From NCBI RefSeq assembly GCF_001455965.1, contig NZ_LKKO01000040.1:1-63750 (forward strand): a DNA stretch of 63,750 bases, in the 5' to 3' direction. The stretch's first letter is position 1. Each line of letters opens with the position of its first letter. Under the pieces are notes generated by a model. It did no database searches. It was given only the letters and a program-made list of their open reading frames with translations, and was not told the origin of the DNA. Below are positions 1 to 7,918 of this stretch, in pieces. A program made the translations under genes and the position numbers. Source of the stretch: Methylobacterium sp. GXS13. GTDB lineage: Bacteria; Pseudomonadota; Alphaproteobacteria; Rhizobiales; Beijerinckiaceae.

Positions 1-70
1 CGGGGCCGGGGCGGCAAGAAGCCAAAATACGGGGGGGGGGCGGCCCCCAGGCGGGGCCGCCCCGCCTCGG

Positions 71-289
71 TCAGGCGGCCCGGTCGCCCCGGCCGGCGTA
101 GCGGCTCGCCACCGCCTCGCCCTCGTCCACGAGCGCCTCGGCAATCCGGAGGGCGAGGGCGTTGCAGGCCTCGTCATAGGCGTGGGGATCCGCCTGGACG
201 GCCGCCCGCGTCACCGCGCCGACCCGGTCGCGAACGATCTCGCGGGCGATGCGCAGGGCATCGGCGAAGGGCTCATAGGGGCGCGGCAT
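71..289 (-). CDS. small conserved-type hypothetical protein
   Basis: A 72-residue soluble, helix-rich protein with no motif I recognise. I start it at the ATG at 289 rather than the longer reading because a GGAG lies about eight bases upstream and the extra N-terminus looks random. It sits downstream of the ECF sigma gene on the same strand, about 120 bases away, and could be co-transcribed. Just beyond its stop, bases 50-66 form a perfect GC-rich inverted repeat (GGCGGGGC/GCCCCGCC) that could end the transcript, although no T-run follows. Function unknown. Confidence 0.5.
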   Translation of the reverse strand: MPRPYEPFADALRIAREIVRDRVGAVTRAAVQADPHAYDEACNALALRIAEALVDEGEAVASRYAGRGDRAA

Positions 290-407
290 GGTCGTCGCTC
301 CGGCGGCGTCGAGCCATGATGGCCCGGGTGGCGGCTGCAACGGCCACGCGGGCGAAAGTGTTCCCGCGGGTGCTGGGCGTCACTGCCGCACCGGCCCGGC
401 TCGGCCC

Positions 408-1304
408 TCATGCGCATCGCGACGCCCCCTCGCGCAGAACCCGCCCGGTCTTGTCCGGATTGCGCACGACGTAGATGGCGACGACCTTGCCCTCCTGAAC
501 GTGCAGGGCCGTCGTCTGGACGAGGCCCCCCGCCTCCACGGTGACGAAACCCGGCACTCCGTCGATGACGGCGTAGCGCACGAGCTGCGACGGGTTCAGG
601 CCGAACTCCCCGGCCATGGCCGCGTGGCGTGCGATGACCGCATCCTGCCCGACCAGCGGCTCCGGCGATGCGGGAACCTTGCCGCCGCCATCGGCCGTGG
701 CGACGACGTCGTCGGCGAGCAGGGTGCGCAGCGCCCCCAGGTCGCCGCTGCGCGAGGCGGCGAAGAACGCGGCGGCGATCTTCAAGCCGTCCTCCCGGGA
801 GACCGTGAAGCGCGGCCTGGCCTCCCGGAGATTCGCGCGGGCGCGGCTGGCGAGCTTGCGGCACGCCGCGTCCTCCCGCCCGATCGCCGCGGCTACCTCC
901 GGAAACGGCATGCCGAACACATCGTGCAGCAGGAACGCCGCCCGCTCCAGCGGCGACAGGCGCTCCAGCGCGATCATCAGCGGCAAGGTGATGTCGTCGA
1001 GATCCTCCGGCTCGTCGGGATCGAAGATCGGCTCGGGCAGCCACGGCCCGAGATAGGTCTCCCGCCGGCGACGAGCTGATTTCAGCTGGTTAAGGCAGAG
1101 GCGCGTAACCACGATCCGCAGGAACGCGGCTGGCTCCCGCACCACCGCCCGATCGGCGGCTAACCAGCGGGCGTAAGCGTCCTGCACCACGTCTTCCGCA
1201 TCGGCCAGCGAACCCAGCATGCGGTAGGCCAGCCGGATCAGGCCCGGACGCGATTCCCGGAAGCCAGTTTCGGGGACGGCGGCCCCGTTGCACGAGGGGG
1301 TCAC
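408..1304 (-). CDS. ECF41-family (SigJ-type) RNA polymerase sigma factor with SnoaL-like C-terminal domain
   Basis: A 298-residue extracytoplasmic-function sigma factor. Region 2 spans about residues 18-75 (AEDVVQDAYARW), region 4 about 105-160 (ERLSPLERAAFLLHDVFG), and a SnoaL/NTF2-like domain fills about 175-290. Two ECF41 hallmarks are visible: WLPEP at 88-92 in the linker and an NPDK motif at 282-285 near the C-terminus. In this family the C-terminal extension replaces a separate anti-sigma factor and controls activity. The start is a GTG whose GTGA overlaps the stop of the upstream flavodoxin reading frame, so translation is coupled; longer ATG-started frames run antisense to no gene but through the flavodoxin region and are artefacts. 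The likely shared promoter is at 1982-2008. Confidence 0.9.
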   Translation of the reverse strand: MTPSCNGAAVPETGFRESRPGLIRLAYRMLGSLADAEDVVQDAYARWLAADRAVVREPAAFLRIVVTRLCLNQLKSARRRRETYLGPWLPEPIFDPDEPEDLDDITLPLMIALERLSPLERAAFLLHDVFGMPFPEVAAAIGREDAACRKLASRARANLREARPRFTVSREDGLKIAAAFFAASRSGDLGALRTLLADDVVATADGGGKVPASPEPLVGQDAVIARHAAMAGEFGLNPSQLVRYAVIDGVPGFVTVEAGGLVQTTALHVQEGKVVAIYVVRNPDKTGRVLREGASRCA

Positions 1305-1948
1305 AGGCTCAGCGTCTCCCGGCCGCGCACGAAGTGGCCCGTGACCTGCGCCACGCGCCGGCCGAGATGGCGCGCGGTCGCGCGATCGGCCTCCGGCGGT
1401 GCGCGGTCGGGACCCTCGTCCGTGTTCCACTGCGCCGCGGCACCGAGCCAGCAGCCGAGCCGGTTCAGATCCTGCTCCGATCCGAGGGTCGAACAATTTG
1501 CCGGCGGAAGGTCGAGGCTGACCCAGTGCATGCCGTGCTGCGCCGCGAACAGCGCCATCTGGATGAGCGTCGCCAGCTTGTCGCCGGCCATCGCGCCGGA
1601 ATTGGTGAACCCGGCGGCGATCTTGTTCGTTCACAGATAGCCCTTAGCCATCATAGCGTTCGAACTCGATTCCTGGAACGCTTTGAACGCCGCGGATGGC
1701 CCGGCCACATAGGTCGGCGCGCCGAAGATGATGGCCGGTGCGGCCTCAAGAACCGCCCAGGACCGTTCCACCTCTTCGACAGGCAGCAGCACGGCGTCGG
1801 CACCGTCGACCAGCCGCACGCCCTCCGCCACGGCCTCGGCCTGCCGCGCGGTGTGGCCGTAGCCGGAGTGGAACACGATCGCGATACGGATGGGACCCAA
1901 TCCCATCGCCCGGTCCATTGCGCGCTCACGCACGGTCATATCGGCCAT
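1301..1948 (-). pseudogene. flavodoxin / NAD(P)H-dependent FMN reductase family protein, interrupted by an in-frame TGA
   Basis: One reading frame encodes an FMN-binding flavodoxin-like protein (about 215 residues) but carries TGA at 1631-1633. The N-terminal half has the FMN phosphate loop HSGYGHTARQAE and GAPTYVAGPSAAFKAF. After the stop the same frame continues as KIAAGFTNSGAMAGDKLATL and AAQHGMHWV, a typical family C-terminus. In homologues of this type a tryptophan sits three residues before that KIAAGF lysine, exactly where TGA occurs, so a TGG to TGA change is the simplest reading. Start ATG at 1948 has GGGGGAA upstream. It is the first gene of an operon with the ECF41 sigma factor, a typical oxidoreductase partner position. 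It may be a real nonsense mutation, a sequencing error, or (unlikely) readthrough. Confidence 0.85.
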
Positions 1949-1981
1949 CGTTCCCCCTGTCAGTCGCGGTGCCGATGACAT

Positions 1982-2008
1982 GACAAGGATGGGGGCCCCG
2001 ATGTGACA
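1982..2008 (-). promoter_or_regulatory. putative ECF41-type promoter of the flavodoxin-sigma operon
   Basis: On the minus strand TGTCACA (2008-2002) is followed after exactly 16 bases by TGTC (1985-1982). The ECF41 target consensus, as I recall it, is TGTCACA-N16-CGTC, so the -35 box is perfect and the -10 box matches in three of four bases. The predicted start of transcription is around 1975, leaving a leader of under 30 bases before the ATG at 1948. It implies autoregulation of the sigma factor. Confidence 0.65.
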
Positions 2009-2116
2009 CCGCGCTCGGTGTCCGCAACCCTGCATCCCGGGAAGCGTTTTTCGCGATGCTGGACAGGGCCGGCTTGCCGTCCCAGATCAGCCCGAGATCG
2101 AACCACGCGAGCGACG

Positions 2117-2650
2117 ATGAACCCCGAGACGAGCACGCCCCCGGTCCTCGACGACGAAACCCTGGCCTTTGCGGGCCGGATCTTCCAGTTCGCCCGGATG
2201 GGCCATGCCGACGAGCTGGCCGAGCTGTTCGGCCAGGGCCTTCCGGCGAACCTTCGCAACGACAAGGGCGACAGCCTGCTGATGCTCGCGGCCTATAACG
2301 GTCAGGCGGAAGCGACCCGGGTGATCCTGGAAGCCGGCGGCGACCCGGAACTCGCCAACGACCGCGGCCAGACCCCGCTGGCCGGCGCCGCCTTCAAGAA
2401 CGACCTCGCCGTCGCCCGGCTGCTGCTCCAGCACGGCGCCGCCGTGGACGGCACCGGCGACGGCACCCGCACGGCCCTGATGACCGCGGCGATGTTCGAC
2501 CGCACCGAGATGGTGACGCTATTGCTCAAGCACGGCGCCGACCCGGATCACCGCGACGCCGCCGGCCAGAGCGCCGCCGACATGGCCCGGGCCATGGGCG
2601 CCCAGGCGACCCCGGACCCGCTCGACGCGGCGGCGCGGAAGGCGGGGTGA
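2117..2650 (+). CDS. ankyrin repeat domain protein
   Basis: A 177-residue soluble protein made almost entirely of ankyrin repeats: a degenerate repeat at about 16-48, then clear repeats at 49-81 (GDSLLMLAAYNGQAEATRVILEAG), 82-114 and 115-147, and a capping piece to about 160. Ankyrin stacks bind partner proteins; the sequence does not say which. The ATG at 2117 is chosen because the preceding in-frame stretch is arginine-rich noncoding-looking sequence. It is divergent from the flavodoxin-sigma operon, with 168 bases between them that include the ECF41-like promoter, and it ends tail to tail with the broken antitoxin gene. Confidence 0.85.
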   Translation: MNPETSTPPVLDDETLAFAGRIFQFARMGHADELAELFGQGLPANLRNDKGDSLLMLAAYNGQAEATRVILEAGGDPELANDRGQTPLAGAAFKNDLAVARLLLQHGAAVDGTGDGTRTALMTAAMFDRTEMVTLLLKHGADPDHRDAAGQSAADMARAMGAQATPDPLDAAARKAG

Positions 2651-2654
2651 GGGG

Positions 2655-2967
2655 TCAGCGATTGTCGGCCGACGCTGCCGGGACGACCGCGAGGGTCAGG
2701 CCGAGGGCCGAGACCACGCGCTGAACCGTGTCGAGGCTCGGATTCCCGCTCCGCGAGAGCGCCTTGTACAGGCTCTCGCGGCCGAGGCCGCTGGCATCGG
2801 CAACGGCCGCCATGCTTCGGCCCCGCGCCACGTCACCCATAGGCCCGGCGGAAAGCGGCGGGATCGTTCTCCTCCAGGGCGGCGGACAGGTAGGCGGCGG
2901 CATCCTCCGGCGTACGCAGATACATCGCCACGTCGAAGGGCCGGGTGGATGTCTCGGAACCGGCCAT
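2655..2967 (-). pseudogene. HigA-type addiction-module antitoxin, frameshifted
   Basis: The N-terminal part starts at ATG 2967 after a strong GAGGAGG and reads STRPFDVAMYLRTPEDAAAY ... ENDPAAFRRAYG, then hits TGA at 2833-2835. One frame over the protein continues as GDVARGRSMAAVADASGLGR and LYKALSRSGNPSLDTVQRVV, the helix-turn-helix half of the putative addiction-module antidote family. Deleting one G from the GGG at 2836-2838 restores an uninterrupted product of about 103 residues. The family normally pairs with a RelE/HigB-like toxin; none is next to it here. Whether the frameshift is real or a base-calling slip cannot be told from the sequence. Confidence 0.8.
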
Positions 2968-3052
2968 AGGCGTCCTCCTCAAACCGTCAGCGCGCGTTCC
3001 TAGAACTGGATCGCAACGAACGCGTTCGCCGTTCGATCGAGCTCGCCAAGGG

Positions 3053-3517
3053 TCAGGCCGACCTTTGCTTCAAGAGCAGCTGGATCGCCAACGCCACGCG
3101 ATCCCTGACAGTCGCAGACCCGAGCTTTGCGATACCCTCTTCGGCCAGCGCGATAACCGCGAGGGCATCGGCACGGGTCACGCGATGCGTCGGGTCATAG
3201 TCCGCACTGTGCCGCTGCACCATCAGCCCCTGAAAGATGTCGCCGACCTGGATCAACTCGGTTGGGAACCCAAGACTGCGCAGCTGTTTGCAGGCATTCT
3301 TGACGTCCCCGTGATTCAGGGCGCGATACGTGTGCCGCCATGCCTTGTCGGGACGGTCCCGCCCCGTGCCGACAAGCCGATCCGCACAGTCTTTTGCGAG
3401 CGCGTGGAAGAGCGCGTAATAAGCCGTGCTGATCGCGCGCTTGAGATCCGACTGCCGCGGCTTGCCGGGATTCGCCCGCGCCAGTCGCCGAGCAGTCCCA
3501 AGGAGCTCTCGGCTCAC
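3053..3517 (-). CDS. HEPN-like domain protein
   Basis: A 154-residue all-helical protein. Residues 25-45 (LKRAISTAYYALFHALAKDC) match the helix typical of HEPN domains, a family that includes RNase toxins and partners of minimal nucleotidyltransferases. The usual R-x4-6-H catalytic motif is not clear: the nearest candidates are R65-x3-H69 and R61-x7-H69 in RHTYRALNHGDVK, so nuclease activity is uncertain. Its ATG overlaps the stop of the upstream gene (ATGA), so both are translated together. The pair lies next to the frameshifted antitoxin, 85 bases downstream, on the same strand. A toxin-antitoxin or abortive-infection role is inference. Confidence 0.65.
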   Translation of the reverse strand: MSRELLGTARRLARANPGKPRQSDLKRAISTAYYALFHALAKDCADRLVGTGRDRPDKAWRHTYRALNHGDVKNACKQLRSLGFPTELIQVGDIFQGLMVQRHSADYDPTHRVTRADALAVIALAEEGIAKLGSATVRDRVALAIQLLLKQRSA

Positions 3518-3813
3518 CGCCGGCCGCGCGACTCGGGCATGGCCTCCGGCACCTTGTGCCTAAGGTAGGCAAAGCGCGGCTCTTTCAGTTCAAACAGCTT
3601 GTCGTTGAGCTTCGTGAGCGCCCCGGAGGCCACCTTGAAATCCGGCTCGGCTTCGGGATCCCGATAATGGACGTTGACGAGGATGACGGGGTCCCCATCG
3701 GCATCCTCGGAGTCGATCACCTCGACCTCGCTGACACCAAAACGGCCAAGCTCCTGTCGAATGACGGCTTCGATCGCAGCCTGTAGCGTCGGGGAGATTT
3801 CAGTACCGATCAT
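3514..3813 (-). CDS. small protein coupled to the HEPN-like gene, unknown function
   Basis: A 99-residue acidic alpha/beta protein. It opens with an amphipathic helix (SPTLQAAIEAVIRQELGRFG), then strand-like segments (EVEVID, DPVILVNVHY) and a second helix (ALTKLNDKLFEL). I do not recognise the fold; it lacks the GS-x-DxD motif of minimal nucleotidyltransferases. Its stop codon overlaps the start of the HEPN-like gene in an ATGA, so the two probably form one functional unit, perhaps a neutralising or targeting partner. Confidence 0.6.
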   Translation of the reverse strand: MIGTEISPTLQAAIEAVIRQELGRFGVSEVEVIDSEDADGDPVILVNVHYRDPEAEPDFKVASGALTKLNDKLFELKEPRFAYLRHKVPEAMPESRGRR

Positions 3814-4152
3814 GTCCGTGCCCTACCGCGCATGAGGACGATCCACGTTCGAAACAGACATCGGGCCAAAGATGATCTTAGCATAGATGCCGGTGCGGGT
3901 CGTCGATCGCTGTCCCAATGGGATGATGAATCCGAGACGTCGAGCCGGTCTGTCGTCCGAAGCTTTCCAGGCGATCCGATCGAGGATGGAAACTCGGCGC
4001 GACGACTGCAATGCGAAGACGAGCCAGAGGCATGGGCGCCGTTCGACCCCGCCCGGGATGGCGATGGCTCTGCGGGTTTAGGAGGCCGCGCATTGTGTTC
4101 GCGTGCCAAGCGCGTGAATGACTAGAGAAACGACACATAAGAAGGAAACGCC
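3814..4152. other. intergenic region without a convincing gene
   Basis: About 340 bases between the HEPN unit and the quinoprotein dehydrogenase. Open frames on both strands here have no codon bias and no recognisable product. The sequence is less GC-rich than its surroundings. It must hold the promoter for the dehydrogenase gene; I could not pick a convincing -35/-10 pair. AAGGA at 4142-4146 is the ribosome binding site for the GTG at 4153. Confidence 0.6.
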
Positions 4153-5910
4153 GTGCCGCCCATGACCGGACTCCGCCCCGCGCTGATCGCCCTCGCGACG
4201 TTCCTACCTCTCCCGGCCATCGCCGCCGAGACCCCGTGGCCGGCCTTCGGTCACGACCACAGCAACCGCAACTTCTCCGACCTGACCCAGATCGACCGGG
4301 CCAGCGTCGGCCGCCTGCGGGCCGCCTTTCTGTTCCAGACCGGGGTGACCGGCTATTTCCAGGCGCAGCCGGTGATGGTCGATGGCACGCTCTACGTTTC
4401 GACGACTCAGAACAACGTCGCGGCGCTCGATGCCCGCACGGGTCGGCCGCTCTGGACCTACGCGCATAAGCCGCGCACGGAAAAGATTTTCGGCCCGCCC
4501 TCCAACCGCGGGGTCGCGGTCTCGGACGGCCTCGTGTTCGAGGCGACCATGGACGGGCGCCTGATCGCGCTCGACGCTAAGACCGGGCGGGTGGTCTGGG
4601 ACAAGGAGGCGGTGCGCCCGGAGGAGGGCGAGAGCGAGACCGCCTCGGATCTCGCGGGCAAGCTCGGCGGCAAGCCAGTGCAGGGCTCGAGCCGGCTCGG
4701 CTTCAAGATGCCGCCCCTGGTGGCCGAGGGGCTGGTGATCGTCGGGGTCACCGGGGCGGGCTACGGCCTGCATATCGAGGACGAGGCCGGCGGGCTCGAT
4801 GGCGGCGCCGTGGTCGGGATCGAGGGCGGCTACGGACGCCGCGGCTGGCTCGCCGCCTACGATGCCAAAACCGGGGAGGAGCGCTGGCGCTGGTACGTCA
4901 CCCCGTCCGAGGGCTGGGAGGGCGGCTTCGTCGCGCAGACCGTGGACGGCGTGCCGCTCCAGCGGGACATCGCCGCCGAGAAGGCGGCGGCGCCGGCCAA
5001 TCGCGAGGCCTGGCGGGTCGGCGGCGGCTCCCTCTGGATGACCCCGGCCTACGACCCGGATCTCGGCCTGATCTTCTTGGGCACCGGCAACCCGGCGCCG
5101 CAGAATTTCGGCCTCTCGCGCCCGGGGGACAACCTCTACACGATGTGCCTCGTGGCCCTCGACGTGCACACCGGGCAGCTGCGCTGGTATTCCCAGCAGG
5201 TGCCGCATGACGAATGGGGCTACGACGTCGCCGCGCCGCCGTTCCTGCTCGATGGGCCGAACGGCGCCAAGGCCGTGGCCTCGGCGAGCAAGACCGGCTG
5301 GATCTACGTCCACGACCGCGCGACGGGGGCGCTGCTCGAACGCTCGGCCCCGCTGATCGAGCAGAAGAACCTGTTCGCGCCGCCGACCCCGCAGGGCACC
5401 GTGGTGGCGCCCGGGCCGCTCGGCGCCGTATCGTGGCCGCCCACCGCCTATGACGGACGCCTGGCCTACGTGCAGGTCCGCCACGGGGCGACGACCTACA
5501 CGGTCAAGACCGTCCCGGCCGCCGGGGACAGGCCCGAGATCCGCTACACCGAGACCGGCGAGGCCAAGGGCGAGCCGTCCTTCAGCACCCTCACGGCGGT
5601 CGACCTCGCGGACGGCGGCAAGATCGCCTGGACGATACGCGCCGGCAGCCGGCTCTCGGGAGGGACGCTCGCCACCGCCGGCGGCCTGGTCTTCTCCGGC
5701 GAGGAGGACGGCCATCTCGACGCCCACGATTCCAGCGACGGCACATTGCTCTGGCGCTTCCAGTGCGGCGCCGGCATCAGCGGGCCGGCCATGACCTACG
5801 CGCTCGACGGCAAGCAGTACCTTGCGGTCGCCGCGGGCGGCGCGTCCTTCACCAAGGCCGCCGGGTTCGGCACCGGCGACGCACTGCTGGTCTTCGCGCT
5901 GCCCGATTGA
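4153..5910 (+). CDS. PQQ-dependent alcohol-type quinoprotein dehydrogenase
   Basis: A 585-residue periplasmic eight-bladed propeller dehydrogenase with an N-terminal signal peptide (about residues 1-25). Repeated tryptophan-docking segments (AKTGRVVWD, AKTGEERWRWY, HTGQLRWYSQ) and the RPGDNLYT motif near 323-330 followed by VALD..TG and PHDEWGYD are typical of quinoprotein alcohol dehydrogenases. There is no adjacent cysteine pair, unlike methanol dehydrogenases, and no C-terminal cytochrome domain. No cytochrome, PQQ synthesis or methanol-oxidation accessory gene lies beside it, so the substrate is open. The GTG start is chosen because AAGGA is six bases upstream; an ATG nine bases later is spaced too far. 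Confidence 0.85.
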   Translation: MPPMTGLRPALIALATFLPLPAIAAETPWPAFGHDHSNRNFSDLTQIDRASVGRLRAAFLFQTGVTGYFQAQPVMVDGTLYVSTTQNNVAALDARTGRPLWTYAHKPRTEKIFGPPSNRGVAVSDGLVFEATMDGRLIALDAKTGRVVWDKEAVRPEEGESETASDLAGKLGGKPVQGSSRLGFKMPPLVAEGLVIVGVTGAGYGLHIEDEAGGLDGGAVVGIEGGYGRRGWLAAYDAKTGEERWRWYVTPSEGWEGGFVAQTVDGVPLQRDIAAEKAAAPANREAWRVGGGSLWMTPAYDPDLGLIFLGTGNPAPQNFGLSRPGDNLYTMCLVALDVHTGQLRWYSQQVPHDEWGYDVAAPPFLLDGPNGAKAVASASKTGWIYVHDRATGALLERSAPLIEQKNLFAPPTPQGTVVAPGPLGAVSWPPTAYDGRLAYVQVRHGATTYTVKTVPAAGDRPEIRYTETGEAKGEPSFSTLTAVDLADGGKIAWTIRAGSRLSGGTLATAGGLVFSGEEDGHLDAHDSSDGTLLWRFQCGAGISGPAMTYALDGKQYLAVAAGGASFTKAAGFGTGDALLVFALPD

Positions 5911-5969
5911 CGCCCGTCGAGCTTGGCTGGAGGAGTTCCAGTCTTTGGCGGTGGGGATTCGACCGGACC

Positions 5970-6401
5970 ATGACGCACGAGCAGGGCAGGGACGGCGCGG
6001 CTGCGGACGCGCAGCCGAGCCATCGCGGGGCGCCGGTGATCCGCACCATCGCGATGCCCGCCGACACCAACCCGGCGGGCGACATCTTCGGCGGCTGGCT
6101 GATGGCCCAGATGGATCTGGCCGCCGGCAACGTCGCGGCCCGGCGCTCGCGCGGGCGCTGCGCCACCATCGCGGTCGATGCGATCACCTTCCACCACCCG
6201 GTCTTCGTGGGCGACGAGGTCAGCCTCTACGCCTGGCTCATCAAGGTCGGGCGCTCGTCCCTGCGCATCCAGGTCGAGGTCTGGCGACGGGAGCGGGCGA
6301 GCGAGACCACCATGAAGGTCACCGAGGCGACCTTCACCTTCGTGGCGATCGGCGAGGACCGCCGGCCGCGGCCGGTGCCGCCGGAGGCGGGCGGGGTCTG
6401 A
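5970..6401 (+). CDS. hot-dog-fold acyl-CoA thioesterase (YciA-like)
   Basis: A 143-residue cytoplasmic thioesterase that hydrolyses acyl-CoA to free acid and CoA. The family motif NPAGDIFGGWLM at 34-45 carries the catalytic aspartate, followed by the hot-dog helix (AQMDLAAGNVAA) and the AVDAITFHHPVFVGDEVSLY strand pair. Length matches single-domain YciA/BACH-type enzymes. It follows the dehydrogenase by about 60 bases and may be co-transcribed, but there is no functional link visible. Confidence 0.9.
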   Translation: MTHEQGRDGAAADAQPSHRGAPVIRTIAMPADTNPAGDIFGGWLMAQMDLAAGNVAARRSRGRCATIAVDAITFHHPVFVGDEVSLYAWLIKVGRSSLRIQVEVWRRERASETTMKVTEATFTFVAIGEDRRPRPVPPEAGGV

Positions 6402-6407
6402 TCCGGC

Positions 6408-7733
6408 TCACCCCCGCGCGATCGCGTAGCGCGTCCGCAGGCGCAGCCCGAACACCGCCATCATGAACATGCAGCAGGTGGCGTTGTTGCCGTTGTAGAG
6501 CACCGTCTCGAACGAGGCCGAGACCAGACCCAGGAACCACAGGCGCAGGAACAGCAGCGTCTCCGCGTCGAGCCGCCGGCCGCCGGTGCTGCGTTGCAGG
6601 TCGCGCACCGGCGCCAGCACGAAGGCCCAGAGGGTAAGCACCAGGAACGGGAAGCCGCCGATCAGCGCCGTGTCGAGATAGGCGTTGTGCGAGTGGTTGG
6701 CGGTGTTGACCCAGGTCAGTTCCTCGGAGCCGCCATACATGGTCCGCTCGGTCATCCAGAAGGCGCCGATGCCCCAGCCCCGCCAGGGGCGGACCATGAT
6801 GTTGTCGAGGGCGAACTGCCAGATCTCGCTGCGGCCCGTGAAGGTCGCGTCGGTGAGCAGCGCGCCGATCGCGTCCTGGATCGCCGGGACCAGGACCGAG
6901 CCGATCGAGATCAGCGAGAACCCGACGATCGGCCCGAGCAGCAGGAGGCCGCGCATGCCCCCGCCGGTGAAGATCCGGCACAGGCTTGTGATCGCGAGGA
7001 TCACCGGCAGGAGCAGGATCGCGGTCTTGGAGCCGCTCGCCACCAGCAGGCCGACCGCCAGCGCAACGATCGTCCAGCCGAGCCAGCGGCTCGCCGCGGA
7101 GCCGACGTAGAGTCCGACGATCACCAGGATCACCATGGCGGCCCCGGCCTCGTTCTTCTGCGGGAAGATGCCCCGCCACAGGCCCGGATGGCTCGGATCG
7201 GAGTTCACGTCGAAGGCCGAGTGGATCGCCAGGTCCGGCACCAGCGCCACCGCCAGGTACGAAGAAACCAGGATGACCAGGGCGGAGCCGGCGAGCGTCA
7301 GCGCCAGCTGGCGCGGCGACCGGGCGACCAGCAGCACGCCGGCGGACAGCATCGCCGCGATGGCGAACAGCGCCAGCCGCCGCAGCGACAGGCTGGGCTC
7401 CACCGACATCAGGGCGGTCAGCCCGAGCCAGGCGCCGCAGAGGATCAGCGGCCGGGTCATCAGCGGGCGCAGATGGCGGAAACCGATCCGGTGGAGCGCC
7501 GCCGCCATGCCGAGCCCCGCCGCCACGAACAGCACCTGGGTCAGCAGGCTGCCGTCCTCGGAGGCCGCCAGGGACGACCGGTCGGACAGGTCCTTGAGCC
7601 AGACGTGGTTCCACAGCAGGACGAACACCGCCCCGTTCAGGAGCACGCGCAGGACGTCCGGCACGTCGCGCCCGGCCGCGCCGTGCTCAGTCCTCTCGGC
7701 CGGGATCCCGATCGCCGCGTCCGCCGAAGCCAT
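6408..7733 (-). CDS. O-antigen ligase / polymerase family membrane protein
   Basis: A 441-residue integral membrane protein with about ten to twelve hydrophobic helices. The long loop with HPGLWRGIFPQKNEAG and the later TGRSEIWQFALDN and HSHNAYLDTALIGG segments are typical of the WaaL/Wzy-like O-antigen ligase family, also seen in ExoQ-type exopolysaccharide proteins. Role: joining or polymerising surface polysaccharide at the outer face of the inner membrane. It stands alone here, convergent with the thioesterase gene six bases away, with no glycosyltransferase cluster next to it, so ligase versus polymerase cannot be settled. Confidence 0.8.
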   Translation of the reverse strand: MASADAAIGIPAERTEHGAAGRDVPDVLRVLLNGAVFVLLWNHVWLKDLSDRSSLAASEDGSLLTQVLFVAAGLGMAAALHRIGFRHLRPLMTRPLILCGAWLGLTALMSVEPSLSLRRLALFAIAAMLSAGVLLVARSPRQLALTLAGSALVILVSSYLAVALVPDLAIHSAFDVNSDPSHPGLWRGIFPQKNEAGAAMVILVIVGLYVGSAASRWLGWTIVALAVGLLVASGSKTAILLLPVILAITSLCRIFTGGGMRGLLLLGPIVGFSLISIGSVLVPAIQDAIGALLTDATFTGRSEIWQFALDNIMVRPWRGWGIGAFWMTERTMYGGSEELTWVNTANHSHNAYLDTALIGGFPFLVLTLWAFVLAPVRDLQRSTGGRRLDAETLLFLRLWFLGLVSASFETVLYNGNNATCCMFMMAVFGLRLRTRYAIARG

Positions 7734-7918
7734 GCCGTTCCACCGCAGGGGCCGCGTGTTGCGGCGCTGCCCATTGTAGCGGGTGTGGTCGCCGGGGCGA
7801 TGGGTCGGCCGGTGGTTGCACCCGTGGATCTGACGATAACCTTAGCGGGTTGGTCAGGTCGGGAAATGCCATGCGTCCCGCAGGTTTGGGTGCTGCGCGA
7901 ATGCCGACTGGTTCACCT

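Noticed and set aside
1..70. Possible RNA gene or origin because of G-runs
   Set aside because: Only low-complexity G/C runs and a GC-rich palindrome; no conserved RNA structure.
3832..4125. 97-codon frame upstream of the quinoprotein gene
   Set aside because: No ribosome binding site, no codon bias, competing open frames on both strands.
4204..5727. Long minus-strand frame of 507 codons
   Set aside because: It runs antisense to the quinoprotein dehydrogenase throughout and matches no family.
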